Notes: a model not told the origin generated them from the sequence alone. A stretch of 64,000 nucleotides of DNA from JANQRZ01 sp965215165 (GCA_965215165.1 CBDCCX010000006.1:3439169-3503168), one strand, 5' to 3'; counted from the first letter of the stretch, positions 47,652 to 58,260 are shown. A program made the numbers and translations.

Positions 47652-47936
47652 ATGGAAGGTCTTGTCCCTCTCGCGATCTGGCTGTCGCTGGCGCTCGTCG
47701 CGCTCGGCCTGCTGGTCATCGTCGTCTTCGGCATCAAGAGCCTGGCCGCCGGCAAGCACCGCGTCTGGTCCATCGCCGCGATGCTGCTGCCGCTCGCCAT
47801 CTTCGCCGTCTGCTACGCGCTCAGCCTCGGCGCGGCCGAGCCGGCCACGACGGCGATGATCCTGACCGCCCTCGTGCTGCTCGGCGCGGGCATCGTCGCC
47901 ATCGTCGTCACCGGCATCAAGGGCGTCTTCGGCTGA
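47652..47936 (+). CDS. Small three-helix membrane protein in the exbB operon
   Basis: The 94-residue product is mostly three hydrophobic helices: PLAIWLSLALVALGLLVIVV, WSIAAMLLPLAIFAVCYALS and AMILTALVLLGAGIVAIVVT. There are no catalytic motifs. Its place between exbB and exbD suggests a role with the proton channel or simple cotranscription. I do not recognise the family. Confidence 0.75.
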   Translation: MEGLVPLAIWLSLALVALGLLVIVVFGIKSLAAGKHRVWSIAAMLLPLAIFAVCYALSLGAAEPATTAMILTALVLLGAGIVAIVVTGIKGVFG

Positions 47937-47976
47937 GCGCCGCCGACCGCCCCCCTCCACTCAACCGCTCTGTGCC

Positions 47977-48558
47977 ATGGGTATGCTCAAGCGCCGCACC
48001 AGCCGGGAGGCCGAAATCCCGACCTCGTCGCTGGCCGACATCGCGTTCCTGCTGCTGATCTTCTTCCTCGTCACGACCACCATCGACGTCGACACGGGGA
48101 TCTACATGGAGCTGCCGCCGCCGCTCGAGGAGGACACCCCGCCGCCGGAGATCCCGGACCGCAACATCCTGACGGTCTTGGTGAACTCGCAGGGGAATGT
48201 ACTGCTCGAGAAGGAGTTCGTCCAGATCGGCGACATCCGCCCCTACGTCAAGCGCTTCGTCAACAACCGGGGCGCGGACCCGACGCTCGCCGACAGCCCG
48301 GACAAGGCCATCGTCTCGTTCAAGACCGAGCGGCAGTCGAAGTACGAGCAGTACATCACGGTCCTCGACGAGATCAAGATGGGCTTCAACGAGCTGCGCG
48401 ACGACGAGGCCCGCGGCCGCGGCTTCCGCGACTACGCCGACTACCGGACGCGCCTCGCCGAGGGCAGCGAAGACGAGATCGCCCAGGTCTTCCCGTACCG
48501 CATCTCCATCGCCGAGCCGGACGCCACGAACCCGTCGGCCACCGGGTCGGGTAGCTGA
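47977..48558 (+). CDS. exbD: ExbD/TolR-family protein, first copy
   Basis: The 193-residue product starts MGMLKRRTSREAEIPTSSLA, followed by DIAFLLLIFFLVTTTIDVDT, the ExbD transmembrane helix with the proton-carrying Asp in SSLADIAFLLLIFFLVT. The periplasmic domain continues with DRNILTVLVNSQGNVLLEKE. It is longer than usual (about 140) because of a charged insertion near residues 110-160. It pairs with ExbB. Confidence 0.93.
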   Translation: MGMLKRRTSREAEIPTSSLADIAFLLLIFFLVTTTIDVDTGIYMELPPPLEEDTPPPEIPDRNILTVLVNSQGNVLLEKEFVQIGDIRPYVKRFVNNRGADPTLADSPDKAIVSFKTERQSKYEQYITVLDEIKMGFNELRDDEARGRGFRDYADYRTRLAEGSEDEIAQVFPYRISIAEPDATNPSATGSGS

Positions 48559-48601
48559 ACCGGTCCGCTGAACCCAACCCTCTATCCACCTACGACAGAC
48601 A

Positions 48602-48663
48602 ATGGAGGATGGACGATAGCTTCTCAGGCTGAGAGCCCTCTCCGATCCTCTATCGTCTATCCT
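48602..48663. repeat. Inverted repeat between the two exbD genes
   Basis: GAGGATGGACGATAG pairs with CTATCGTCTATCCTC (14 of 15). The loop contains CTCAGGCTGAG, itself a perfect palindrome. It lies in the 181-bp spacer and may act as an RNA stability or attenuation element. Confidence 0.7.
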
Positions 48664-48739
48664 CTGCTCACCGAACGGCAGACCGGTCGAACCATCGTAG
48701 CGCCCCGCGCTCACCGTCCGCCTTCCCGACTCCGCAGCC

Positions 48740-49195
48740 ATGTCCGTTCACTTCCAGAAGAAGTCCGCCCGCACCAAGCAGGACATCCCCACGGCGTCGC
48801 TCCCGGACATCGTGTTCATGCTGCTGATCTTCTTCATGGTCTCGACGGTGCTCCGCGAGGTCGACCTCCAGGTCCGGGTCATCCTGCCGGACGCCGAGGC
48901 CATCCAGAAGATCGAGCAGAAGCGATTGGTCTCCTACGTCTACATCGGCCCCGAGAAGCTCGACGGCAACCGCTTCGGGGACAGCCGCGTGCAGGTCGAC
49001 GACGCGCTCGTGCCGGAGCTCACCGAGATCCGGCAGCTCATGTTCAGGCGCTTGCAGGACGAGCCGCGCACCATCATCTCGCTGCGCGTGGACGAGGAGT
49101 CGGAGACGGGCATTCTCTACGACGTGCAGCAGGAGCTGCGCGAGGCCGGCACGCTGCGTATCAATTATTCGACAAAGCGCCTGACCCCGTCCTGA
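48740..49195 (+). CDS. exbD: ExbD/TolR-family protein, second copy
   Basis: The 151-residue product starts MSVHFQKKSARTKQDIPTAS, followed by the transmembrane helix LPDIVFMLLIFFMVSTVLRE with the conserved Asp, and a periplasmic part (DLQVRVILPDAEAIQKIEQK, LVSYVYIGPEKLDGNRFGDS). Two ExbD copies after one ExbB is a common layout in Bacteroidota, where heteromeric channels are assumed. No tonB follows. A good terminator lies 34 bp downstream. Confidence 0.93.
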   Translation: MSVHFQKKSARTKQDIPTASLPDIVFMLLIFFMVSTVLREVDLQVRVILPDAEAIQKIEQKRLVSYVYIGPEKLDGNRFGDSRVQVDDALVPELTEIRQLMFRRLQDEPRTIISLRVDEESETGILYDVQQELREAGTLRINYSTKRLTPS

Positions 49196-49229
49196 CGGGC
49201 GCGGCCGCCCGTCTATCTTGAGCGAAACG

Positions 49230-49253
49230 GCCCTGCCCAGCGCAGGGCTTTTT
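49230..49253 (+). terminator. Intrinsic terminator of the exbB-exbD operon
   Basis: GCCCTGC-ccagc-GCAGGGC is a perfect 7-bp stem followed by TTTTT. It lies 34 bp after the second exbD stop and before the dehydrogenase gene. Confidence 0.92.
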
Positions 49254-49298
49254 CGTTTGCCCCGGCTCGCCGCCCCGCCCACCGCTGAGACTCCCGCC

Positions 49299-50318
49299 AT
49301 GTCGTACCCCATTACCCTCCTGCCCGGCGACGGAATCGGCCCGGAGGTCACCGACGCCACGCTCCAGGTCCTCGACGCCACCGGCATCGACTTCGACTGG
49401 GACGAGCAGACGGCCGGCATGGCGGCCTACGAGACCGGCGGCGACCCGCTCCCCGAGGCCGTCGTGGACTCGATCCGGCGCAACAAGGTCGCGCTCAAGG
49501 GGCCGCTCACGACGCCCGTCGGGACGGGCTTCCGCAGCGCGAACGTCCAGCTCCGGCAGACGCTCGACCTCTACGCGAACGTCCGCCCGTGCGTGTCGCT
49601 GCCGAACACGAGGGCGCGCTACGAGAACATCGACCTCCTCATCTTCCGGGAGAACACCGAGGGGCTCTACGCCGGGATCGAGTACTTCGACGCCCGCAAC
49701 CAGATCGCCGACTCGATCGCGCGCGTGACGCGGACCGGCTCGGAGAAGATCATCAAGTTCGCCTTCGAGCAGGCGTCGAAGATGGACCGCGAGCGGATCA
49801 CGCTCGTCCACAAGGCCAACATCCTCAAGAAGACCGGCGGCATGTTCCTCGAGATCGGCCGCGAGATCGCGCAGAAGTACCCGGCCATGACCTTCGACGA
49901 CCGGATCGTGGACAACATGGCGATGCAACTGGTGGTCTACCCCGAGCGCTACGACTGCATCGTGACGACCAACCTCTTCGGCGACATCCTCTCGGACCTC
50001 GCCGCCGGCCTCGTCGGCGGGCTTGGCGTGACGGGCGGGGCCAACATCGGCGACGACGAGGCCGTCTTCGAGGCGGTCCACGGTTCGGCCCCGGACATCG
50101 CGGGCCAGGGCAAGGCCAACCCGACGGCGATGATCCGCTCGGCCGAGATGATGCTCCGCTACCTCGGCGAGAAGGACGCGGCGAACGCCATCCGCACCGC
50201 CATCTTCGACGTGTACACGGAAGGCACCCACCTCACCTCCGACCTCGGCGGCTCGGCCTCGACCTCCGAGTTCGCCGCCCACCTCGCCGACCGGGTTGCC
50301 GCGAACGTGGCGGCTTGA
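49299..50318 (+). CDS. Isocitrate/isopropylmalate dehydrogenase family, NAD-type isocitrate dehydrogenase likely
   Basis: The product has 339 residues from ATG 49299 (MSYPITLLPGDGIGPEVTDA). Family signatures are KGPLTTPVGTGFRSANVQLR, LLIFRENTEGLYAGIEYFD, HKANILKKTGG, and the metal/NAD segment TTNLFGDILSDLAAGLVGGL with GSAPDIAGQGKANPTAMIRS. The S-x-N-x-x-L-R region and ENTEGLYAG match NAD-dependent isocitrate dehydrogenase more than isopropylmalate dehydrogenase, so a TCA-cycle role is likely. It stands alone after the exb operon terminator. Confidence 0.88.
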   Translation: MSYPITLLPGDGIGPEVTDATLQVLDATGIDFDWDEQTAGMAAYETGGDPLPEAVVDSIRRNKVALKGPLTTPVGTGFRSANVQLRQTLDLYANVRPCVSLPNTRARYENIDLLIFRENTEGLYAGIEYFDARNQIADSIARVTRTGSEKIIKFAFEQASKMDRERITLVHKANILKKTGGMFLEIGREIAQKYPAMTFDDRIVDNMAMQLVVYPERYDCIVTTNLFGDILSDLAAGLVGGLGVTGGANIGDDEAVFEAVHGSAPDIAGQGKANPTAMIRSAEMMLRYLGEKDAANAIRTAIFDVYTEGTHLTSDLGGSASTSEFAAHLADRVAANVAA

Positions 50319-50326
50319 CGGAGCCA

Positions 50327-50347
50327 GGCGAGGCGTGCCTCGCCCCT
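50327..50347. repeat. Truncated GTAGGGGCGA-type palindrome
   Basis: GGCGAGGC-gt-GCCTCGCCCCTA retains the right arm of the 28-bp palindrome at 51823-51850 but has lost the outer GTAG of the left arm. It lies just after the dehydrogenase stop. Confidence 0.65.
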
Positions 50348-50387
50348 AGAGGGACCTCGCAAATCCAAAATCGCATTCTGAAATCGG

Positions 50388-50810
50388 ATGATTCAGCGCC
50401 TCCAATCGCTCTACCTCCTGTTCGCCGCGGTCTTCGTCGCGCTCTTCTTCGTAGTCGGGCAGGCATGGCAGACCGTCGTGGCGGCCGTCTATCCGTGGCT
50501 GACGGCGGCGTCGATTGCCCTCGGTGGGCTGGTGGTGCTCTTCTCGCTCGTGAGCATCTTCTTCTACAAGGACCGGGCGAACCAGCGGAAGCTCATCCTG
50601 GCCGCGCAGTGGCTTGACCTCGGCCTGGTGGTGGCGCTCGTGGGCAGCCTCGCGGCGTTCATCTCGGCCAACGACACGGGCGTCCCGGTGCCGGTGGTGC
50701 TCTACGTCACGCTCCTCTTCCCCGTGGCGGCCTACGTGTTCCTGCGCCTGGCGCGGCGCGGGGTCGAGAAAGACATCGCCCTGGTCCGCTCGATGGACCG
50801 GCTGCGCTAG
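50388..50810 (+). CDS. DUF4293 family membrane protein
   Basis: The 140-residue product begins MIQRLQSLYLLFAAVFVALF, the usual start of DUF4293 proteins, and has four transmembrane helices (TVVAAVYPWLTAASIALGG, VVLFSLVSIFFYKDRANQRK, DLGLVVALVGSLAAFIS, VVLYVTLLFPVAAYVFLRLA). It ends RRGVEKDIALVRSMDRLR. DUF4293 is characteristic of Bacteroidota and relatives and has no known function. It is a useful taxonomic marker in this window. Confidence 0.88.
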   Translation: MIQRLQSLYLLFAAVFVALFFVVGQAWQTVVAAVYPWLTAASIALGGLVVLFSLVSIFFYKDRANQRKLILAAQWLDLGLVVALVGSLAAFISANDTGVPVPVVLYVTLLFPVAAYVFLRLARRGVEKDIALVRSMDRLR

Positions 50811-50825
50811 GGCGCTCCGCGCCTG

Positions 50826-50912
50826 TTTCTCGTCTCTGATTTTTCACTTCTGGTTGATGAAGACGACCGGGCGTGCTCAACCAGAAACGAGAGACGGGAA
50901 ACCAGAAACCCC
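50826..50912. repeat. Inverted repeat overlapping the EamA gene start
   Basis: TTTCTCGTCTCT and TCTGGTTGA on the left face TCAACCAGA and AGAGACGGGAAA on the right. The proposed ATG of the EamA gene lies inside it, so this may be an intergenic element captured as coding sequence. Confidence 0.5.
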
Positions 50913-51780
50913 ACGTCGGGTGTGGGTGCTGCTCGCGCTCGGGCTAGCCTCCTTCGGGGTGAGCGCGATCCTGATTCGGCTCGGCACGTCGGCCCCCGGC
51001 CTCGCGCTGGCGGCGTGGCGGACGACGTTTGCGGCCGTCCTGCTCGCGCCCATCGCACTCCCGCGCATCGGGCCGGAGGTGCGGCGCTTCTCGCGGCGCG
51101 ACTGGGGGCTGATCCTCCTGGGCGGCGTCTTCCTCGGGGTGCATTTCATCGTCTGGATCGAGTCGCTCTACTGGACGAGCGTGGCGAGCGCGTCGGTGCT
51201 GGTGACGACGAGTCCGCTATTCATCGCGGTCCTGGGCTACGTTTTCCTGCGCGAGCGGCTGGCGCGGCGGACGGTCGTGGCGATTGGCGTGGCGGTGGCG
51301 GGGGCCGTCCTGATCGGGGTGGGCGACGCGGGGGACGGCGCGTTTCCCGATGCCGCGTGGGGCAACGGCCTCGCGCTGACGGCCTCGCTCCTCGTGTCGG
51401 TGTACCTGCTGATCGGGCGGGCGGTGCGGCAGCGGGTGTCGTTTCTGGCCTACCTCTTTCCGCTCTACACGACGGCGGCGGTGACCATCCTCGCGGTGGC
51501 ACTCGTGAGCGGGACGCCGCTCGTGCAGCCCTGGCCGATCCTCGGGCTGTGCCTGGCGATGGCGGTCTTCCCCCAGCTCATCGGGCACGGGTCGTTCAAC
51601 TACGCGGTGAAGTTCCTCCCGGCGGCGCTCCTCGGGCTGCTCTCGCTCTCGGAGCCGATCGTCGGTGCGGGGCTGGCGTATGTGCTCTTCGGCGAAGCAC
51701 CGGGTCCGCTGGCGCTCGTCGGGATGGCCGTCGTTCTCGCCTCGATCGCCGTCGTCTTCGCGCCGCGCCTGCGGCGGTGA
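50857..51780 (+). CDS. EamA/DMT-family transporter
   Basis: The product has 307 residues from ATG 50857 and has ten hydrophobic helices arranged as two EamA repeats: LLALGLASFGVSAILIRLGT to GVFLGVHFIVWIESLYWTSV, ASASVLVTTSPLFIAVLGYV, then LLGLLSLSEPIVGAGLAYVL. These are drug/metabolite transporters with diverse substrates. The first 21 codons are polar and come from an inverted repeat, so GTG 50920 (starting MWVLLALGLASFG) may be the real start. Confidence 0.87.
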   Translation: MKTTGRAQPETRDGKPETPRRVWVLLALGLASFGVSAILIRLGTSAPGLALAAWRTTFAAVLLAPIALPRIGPEVRRFSRRDWGLILLGGVFLGVHFIVWIESLYWTSVASASVLVTTSPLFIAVLGYVFLRERLARRTVVAIGVAVAGAVLIGVGDAGDGAFPDAAWGNGLALTASLLVSVYLLIGRAVRQRVSFLAYLFPLYTTAAVTILAVALVSGTPLVQPWPILGLCLAMAVFPQLIGHGSFNYAVKFLPAALLGLLSLSEPIVGAGLAYVLFGEAPGPLALVGMAVVLASIAVVFAPRLRR

Positions 51781-51822
51781 GCTAGGGAAGGCTGGGGAAA
51801 GGGTATTCCGCCGTCGCGAATC

Positions 51823-51850
51823 GTAGGGGCGAGGCATGCCTCGCCCCTAC
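51823..51850. repeat. Perfect 28-bp GTAGGGGCGA palindrome
   Basis: GTAGGGGCGAGGCA is followed directly by its exact reverse complement, with no loop. It lies between convergent genes (EamA transporter and glycosyltransferase) and is the clearest member of the family. Confidence 0.95.
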
Positions 51851-51856
51851 ACCTGT

Positions 51857-52897
51857 CTACCGACGCACCGTCCACGGTTCTTGGAAGCGCTCGGCCGGGA
51901 GGTCGGCGAAGGTTTTGTGGCCGCCGACGTGGTAGTCACGCACGAGGCTGCCGGCGTAGGGGAGAGGGACAAACGGGGCGTCGTTGGGGGGCGGGGTATA
52001 GTGGCGGCGGAGCTTTCGGAAGTCGAAGTGGGCGCGGCGGATGGCGTCAGCCTCGGCGAAGCGGCCGGCGGCGACGAACCGGGCGGCGGCGGCGGTGTCG
52101 AGCGCGTAGCGGCCGGCGGCGATGCGGCGGAAGTGGCGCGGTGGGAGGTGCTTCCAGAGCAGCAGGAAGCTGTTGCGGAAGTTGTAATATGCCTTGCGCG
52201 CGCTCCCCTGCGGCAGCGACCCGCCGCCGACGTGGTAGACCTCGCTGGCCGGCTCGACGCGGACCCGCCACCCGGTCCGCCACAGCCGCCAGCACAAGTC
52301 CACCTCTTCCTGGTGCATCACGAAGCGCTCGTCGAGCAGCCCGACCTCGTCGAGCGCGGCGCGGCGGAGGAGGAGGGCCGCGCCGGTCGCCCAGAAGACG
52401 TCGCGGGCGTCGTCATACTGGCCCCGGTCTGTCTCCAGCGTCTGGAAGAGTCGGCCCCGGGCGAACGGGTAGGCGTAGCGGTCGAGGAAGCCGCCGCTGC
52501 CGCCGGCGTACTCGAACCGGGTGCGGTCGGCGTGTTGCAGCAGCTTGGGCTGGACGGCGGCCACGTCGGGCATCGCCTCCATCGCCTCCACGAGCGGGGT
52601 CAGCCAGCCCGGCGGGACCTCGACGTCGTTGTTGAGCAGGCAGACGTACTCGCCTGTCGTGTGCGGGATGGCCTCGTTGTTGCCCCGGCAGAAGAACCAG
52701 TTCTCGGGGTGCCGGACCACCTGGACCGACGGGAACGTCTGGGCCACCCACTCGGCCGAGCCGTCGGCGGAGGCGTTGTCGGCCAGGACGATTTCGAGGT
52801 CGGGGTAGTCGGTGGCGAGGACGGAGGGGAGAAACCGCTGGAGGAGGGCGAGGCCGTTCCAGCTTACGATGACGACGGAGACGCGGGGGCGGGGCAT
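51857..52897 (-). CDS. Family 2 glycosyltransferase (rhamnosyltransferase-like)
   Basis: The 346-residue product has a GT2 fold: VSVVIVSWNGLALLQRFLPS, IVLADNASADGSAEWVAQTF, NWFFCRGNNEAIPHTTGEYV and the D-x-D-like LLNNDVEVPPGW. Further on are VFWATGAALLLRRAALDEVG and LLDERFVMHQEEVDLCWRLW (the E-E-x-D-L-x-x-R-x catalytic block). It resembles enzymes of surface polysaccharide synthesis. No pathway partners are adjacent. Confidence 0.9.
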   Translation of the reverse strand: MPRPRVSVVIVSWNGLALLQRFLPSVLATDYPDLEIVLADNASADGSAEWVAQTFPSVQVVRHPENWFFCRGNNEAIPHTTGEYVCLLNNDVEVPPGWLTPLVEAMEAMPDVAAVQPKLLQHADRTRFEYAGGSGGFLDRYAYPFARGRLFQTLETDRGQYDDARDVFWATGAALLLRRAALDEVGLLDERFVMHQEEVDLCWRLWRTGWRVRVEPASEVYHVGGGSLPQGSARKAYYNFRNSFLLLWKHLPPRHFRRIAAGRYALDTAAAARFVAAGRFAEADAIRRAHFDFRKLRRHYTPPPNDAPFVPLPYAGSLVRDYHVGGHKTFADLPAERFQEPWTVRR

Positions 52898-52970
52898 GGG
52901 CGCGGAGGCTGGGGTGAGAAGCTACGCGCGCCTGCTGCCGGGACCGGGTGAAGAGGCTGGACATAAGAAT

Positions 52971-53018
52971 GCCGGCGCGGTTGGAGGCCCCCCACCAAGG
53001 ATTCCTCGCCGCGCCGGC
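52971..53018. promoter_or_regulatory. Perfect 10-bp inverted repeat in the divergent glycosyltransferase/recQ gap
   Basis: GCCGGCGCGG (52971-52980) and CCGCGCCGGC (53009-53018) are exact inverted repeats 28 bp apart, with a weaker TTGG/CCAA pair inside. It lies between two divergent starts and could be an operator or a leader hairpin. Confidence 0.4.
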
Positions 53019-53113
53019 GCGTCCCCAGGATTATTTGGGGACGATAGCTGGCTGCTCTCGCTACCTTAGACGCCCTCGCCGATCCGGCATAACCTCGGCC
53101 CGCTCGTTTCCCT

Positions 53114-55090
<1,977 letters not shown>

Positions 55091-55170
55091 CCGGCCGTGT
55101 CACCCCAAGCGCCGCGCGGCGGGCCAGCTTTCGCTGAACCGCCGCGTCGTGCCCAAAAACTAGCGTGCGT

Positions 55171-56628
55171 CTATCCTCCGACAGAGACCGTCACCGGCGC
55201 GCTGAAGACCGTCATTCCGGAGGCATCGACGGCGCGGAGCCGGAACGTGTGCTCGCCGGCAGCGAGGCGGTCGGCGCGGAAGCGAGTCTGCTCGCCGACC
55301 TCGACGGTGCCGAGCGTCGCCCAGGCACCGGCTCGGGCGTGCTCGACCATGAACCGCTCCACCTCGGCGTCGGACCCGAGCGTCCACAACAGGTCGGCGG
55401 CTCCGCCGGACGGCTCGGCGGTGAATGAGGCAAGGGCGAGGGGCGCGGTCCGCTCCGGGCGGACGATGAACAGGCCGCGCTGCATGTCGCTGATCAGCAC
55501 GGTGCCGCTCTCGAAGTAGGGGAAGGTGCTCCACGCCCCGCCGAACTGACCGCCGTCGTCGGCCGGGAACGTGTCGAAGTGGGCGATCTCGCGAAGCTCG
55601 CCCTCGGCCACGTTCGTCGCGTCGAGCACCCGGAGGCCGGTGCGGTAGTTGGCCTCGTAGACGGCGTCGCCGCGGACGTAGAGGTTGTGGTCGATGGAGG
55701 GAAACTCGCTGAGGTACGCCCCGACGAACTCCGGCGCGTCGAGGTCGGACACGTCGAAGATCAGCGAGCGGGTGTTGTTGCCGAAGCGCATCTCGTCCAG
55801 CTCGTCGTTGCCGATGAACGTCCGGTGGTCCTCGGTGAGCCAGCCCTGGTGGGTGTAGGCGGGGTTCGGGTAGACGGCCTGCGAGAGCATCACCGGGTTC
55901 TTGCGGTCGGTGACGTTGACGATCGTGACGGTGTCCTCGTTCGAGGCGAGGCAGATCTCCTGGCCGTCGTGCTCGAGGTCGGGGCCGTGGTAGACGACGC
56001 ACTGGACGTCGTGCGTGTAGCCGTCGTCGCCGAAGCAGCCGGCGAAGGCCGGGTTCAGCGGCTCGTTGATGTCGACGAGGTGCAGCCCGCCGGAGCAGCC
56101 CTCGCTCTCCCGGTTGCCCACGATGATGGCGAGGCCGGTCAGCTCGTTGAGCGCGATGTTGTGGACCTGCCCGACGCGGTCGTAGTGAGCATCCGCGTCG
56201 AACGTCACCGGCCCCTGCGTCGGAGCCACATCGCGCAGCCGCGTCAGGTCGAAGACCTGCATCCCGTGCCCGTCGGCCTCGCTGACGACGAAGGCGTAGT
56301 TCCCGTAGACCTTCATGTCACGCCAGACGGTGGCGACGGTGTGGGTCGGGAGCTTGCCGAGGTAAGCCGGCGTCGCCGGGTCGGCGAGGCTGACGAAGGC
56401 GGTGCCGTCGGCCAGGCCCATCAGCGCGTACTCGGTGCCGGTCTCGGGGTCGGTCCAGCCCCAGACGTCGTTGCCGGCCTCGGCCGCCATCGTCTCCAGG
56501 CCGACGTGCGCCAGGAGGGTGACGTTGCCGCACGGGTAGTCGCCGATCAGGCCCGAGGCGTCGCAGGCGGTGGGTTGGGCCGTAGCGGGCAGCGCGGCGA
56601 GGCAGGACAGGGCGAGGAGGAAACGCAT
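55171..56628 (-). CDS. Secreted choice-of-anchor-B protein with fibronectin-like tail
   Basis: The product has 485 residues from ATG 56628 with a signal peptide (MRFLLALSCLAALPATA). The body is an LVIVD-type beta-propeller with diagnostic blocks: ETMAAEAGNDVWGWTDPETG, EYALMGLADGTAFVSLADPA, YLGKLPTHTVATVWRDMKVY, CSGGLHLVDINEPLNPAFAG and SIDHNLYVRGDAVYEANYRT. This matches the choice-of-anchor-B family. The last 90 residues form a fibronectin-III-like domain instead of a sorting tail, and no YPNPF motif is present. It is a tandem paralogue of the next gene. Function is unknown, likely cell-surface or periplasmic. Confidence 0.88.
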   Translation of the reverse strand: MRFLLALSCLAALPATAQPTACDASGLIGDYPCGNVTLLAHVGLETMAAEAGNDVWGWTDPETGTEYALMGLADGTAFVSLADPATPAYLGKLPTHTVATVWRDMKVYGNYAFVVSEADGHGMQVFDLTRLRDVAPTQGPVTFDADAHYDRVGQVHNIALNELTGLAIIVGNRESEGCSGGLHLVDINEPLNPAFAGCFGDDGYTHDVQCVVYHGPDLEHDGQEICLASNEDTVTIVNVTDRKNPVMLSQAVYPNPAYTHQGWLTEDHRTFIGNDELDEMRFGNNTRSLIFDVSDLDAPEFVGAYLSEFPSIDHNLYVRGDAVYEANYRTGLRVLDATNVAEGELREIAHFDTFPADDGGQFGGAWSTFPYFESGTVLISDMQRGLFIVRPERTAPLALASFTAEPSGGAADLLWTLGSDAEVERFMVEHARAGAWATLGTVEVGEQTRFRADRLAAGEHTFRLRAVDASGMTVFSAPVTVSVGG

Positions 56629-56742
56629 GGCGGTGAGGGTTGGAGCGTGAGTCGAAGGCGGTGGGCGAACGCACGTATGGGCGCGAGTCGCAACGCAACC
56701 CACGCCCATACGCGGCATCTCTTCAAACGTTGCCCGAGGCTG

Positions 56743-58260
56743 TCAGCGGGCGAGCACGATGCGCTGCGTCTCGGCGAAGGTCTCGCCCGTCACCCGCACC
56801 AGGTACAGACCGGCCGGCCGGCCGCTGCCGTCGAAGACGAACTGCCGCGCCTCGCCGGCCCCGACGATGCCCTCGAAGAGCGTGGCGACCCGGCGGCCGA
56901 GCGCGTCGTAGACCTCGACCGAGACCTGCTGCGGCGCGTCGAGCGTGAGCGCCAGGCGGGTCTGGTCCGTGAACGGGTTCGGGTAGGCGTCGAGCACACG
57001 CCCGGTCGGTGCGGCGATCTCGTCCTCGTTGGCGACGGCCCCGTCGAACAGCGGGTCGACGATGAACAGGCCGCCGCTGCCGTCGCTGACGATGACGACG
57101 CCGCTCTCGAAGTACGGGTAGTTGCTCCAGGTGCCGCTGAAGTTGGTGCCGTCGTTGAACGGGTAGGTATCGAAGAAAGCGGCCGTGGCGAGCACCTCCT
57201 CGCCGCCGCCCTCGATCTCGTCGGTGTCGAGGATGCGCAGGCCGGACGAGTAGTTCGAGGCGTAGACGTAGCGGCCCTTGACGTAGAGGTTGTGGTCGAT
57301 GGAGTTAACCGGGTGGCGATAATCATCGACGAACTCGGGGTCGTCGAGGTCGCTCACGTCCGAAACGAGGGTGCGTGTGGCTCCGCCGAAAGTCCGCTCG
57401 TCGCCCTCGTCATTGCTGATGAAGTACCGGCTGTCCTCGGTAAGCCACCCCTGATGGACATAGTCAAAGTTGGGGTAGATGATCTGCGAAAGCTCCACCG
57501 GGTCTGCCTTGTCGGTCACGTCGACGATGGTGATCGTGTCCTCGTTCGAGGCGAAGCATATTTCGCGGCCGGTGTAGTCGGTGTCGGGGCCGTCGTAGGT
57601 GACGCACTGCACGTCGTGCGTGTAGCCGTCGTCGCTGAAGCAGCCGGCGAAGATGGGCAGCGTGGCGCGCCGCAGGTTCACCATGTGGAGGCCGCCCGAG
57701 CAGCCCGACTGCGTGCCGCCCCGGGAGCCGACCGCGTACGCGAAGCCCGTGTCCTCGTTGATAGCGATGTTGTGCACCGACCCGACGCCGTTGTAGTGGC
57801 CGCTCTCGGAGAAGATCGTCGGGCTGGTCACGTCGCGGAGCTGAGTCAGGTCGAAGATCTGGATGCCGTGATCGCTGGCCTCGCTAACGATGTAGACGGA
57901 GTTCCGGTAGACCTTGAGGTCGCGCCAGGCGCTGCTGCTCGTGTGGGTCGGGAGCTGGCCGAGGTAAACCGGGGCCGTCGGGGTCGAGACGTCGACGAAG
58001 GCTGTGCCTTCTTGCAAGCCGACGAGGGCGTACTCCTTGCCGGTGTCGGGGTCGGTCCAGCCCCAGATGTCGTTCGCGCCGTCCGAGTTCATCTCGCTGA
58101 GCGAGACGCGGCCGAGGAAGTCGACGTCGTCGCAGGCGTACGAAGTGGAGGAGCCGGCGGGCGTGACGGAGCCGCCGGTGCAGGCCGCCCGCTGCGCCTC
58201 AACGCGCGGCGCGAGGCCGACAAGGAGGAGGGCGACGAGGAGCGAAGCAAGGCGAGGCAT
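56743..58260 (-). CDS. Secreted choice-of-anchor-B protein with T9SS sorting tail
   Basis: The 505-residue product has a signal peptide (RLASLLVALLLVGLAPRVEA) and the same propeller as its neighbour: GANDIWGWTDPDTGKEYALV, QLPTHTSSSAWRDLKVYRNS, CSGGLHMVNLRRATLPIFAG and SIDHNLYVKGRYVYASNYSS. The last 80 residues are a type IX secretion C-terminal domain (VLDAYPNPFTDQTRLALTLD, VEVYDALGRRVATL, PAGLYLVRVTGE). It should be exported through the outer membrane and attached to the surface. The gene is 114 bp upstream of its paralogue on the same strand. Confidence 0.92.
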   Translation of the reverse strand: MPRLASLLVALLLVGLAPRVEAQRAACTGGSVTPAGSSTSYACDDVDFLGRVSLSEMNSDGANDIWGWTDPDTGKEYALVGLQEGTAFVDVSTPTAPVYLGQLPTHTSSSAWRDLKVYRNSVYIVSEASDHGIQIFDLTQLRDVTSPTIFSESGHYNGVGSVHNIAINEDTGFAYAVGSRGGTQSGCSGGLHMVNLRRATLPIFAGCFSDDGYTHDVQCVTYDGPDTDYTGREICFASNEDTITIVDVTDKADPVELSQIIYPNFDYVHQGWLTEDSRYFISNDEGDERTFGGATRTLVSDVSDLDDPEFVDDYRHPVNSIDHNLYVKGRYVYASNYSSGLRILDTDEIEGGGEEVLATAAFFDTYPFNDGTNFSGTWSNYPYFESGVVIVSDGSGGLFIVDPLFDGAVANEDEIAAPTGRVLDAYPNPFTDQTRLALTLDAPQQVSVEVYDALGRRVATLFEGIVGAGEARQFVFDGSGRPAGLYLVRVTGETFAETQRIVLAR

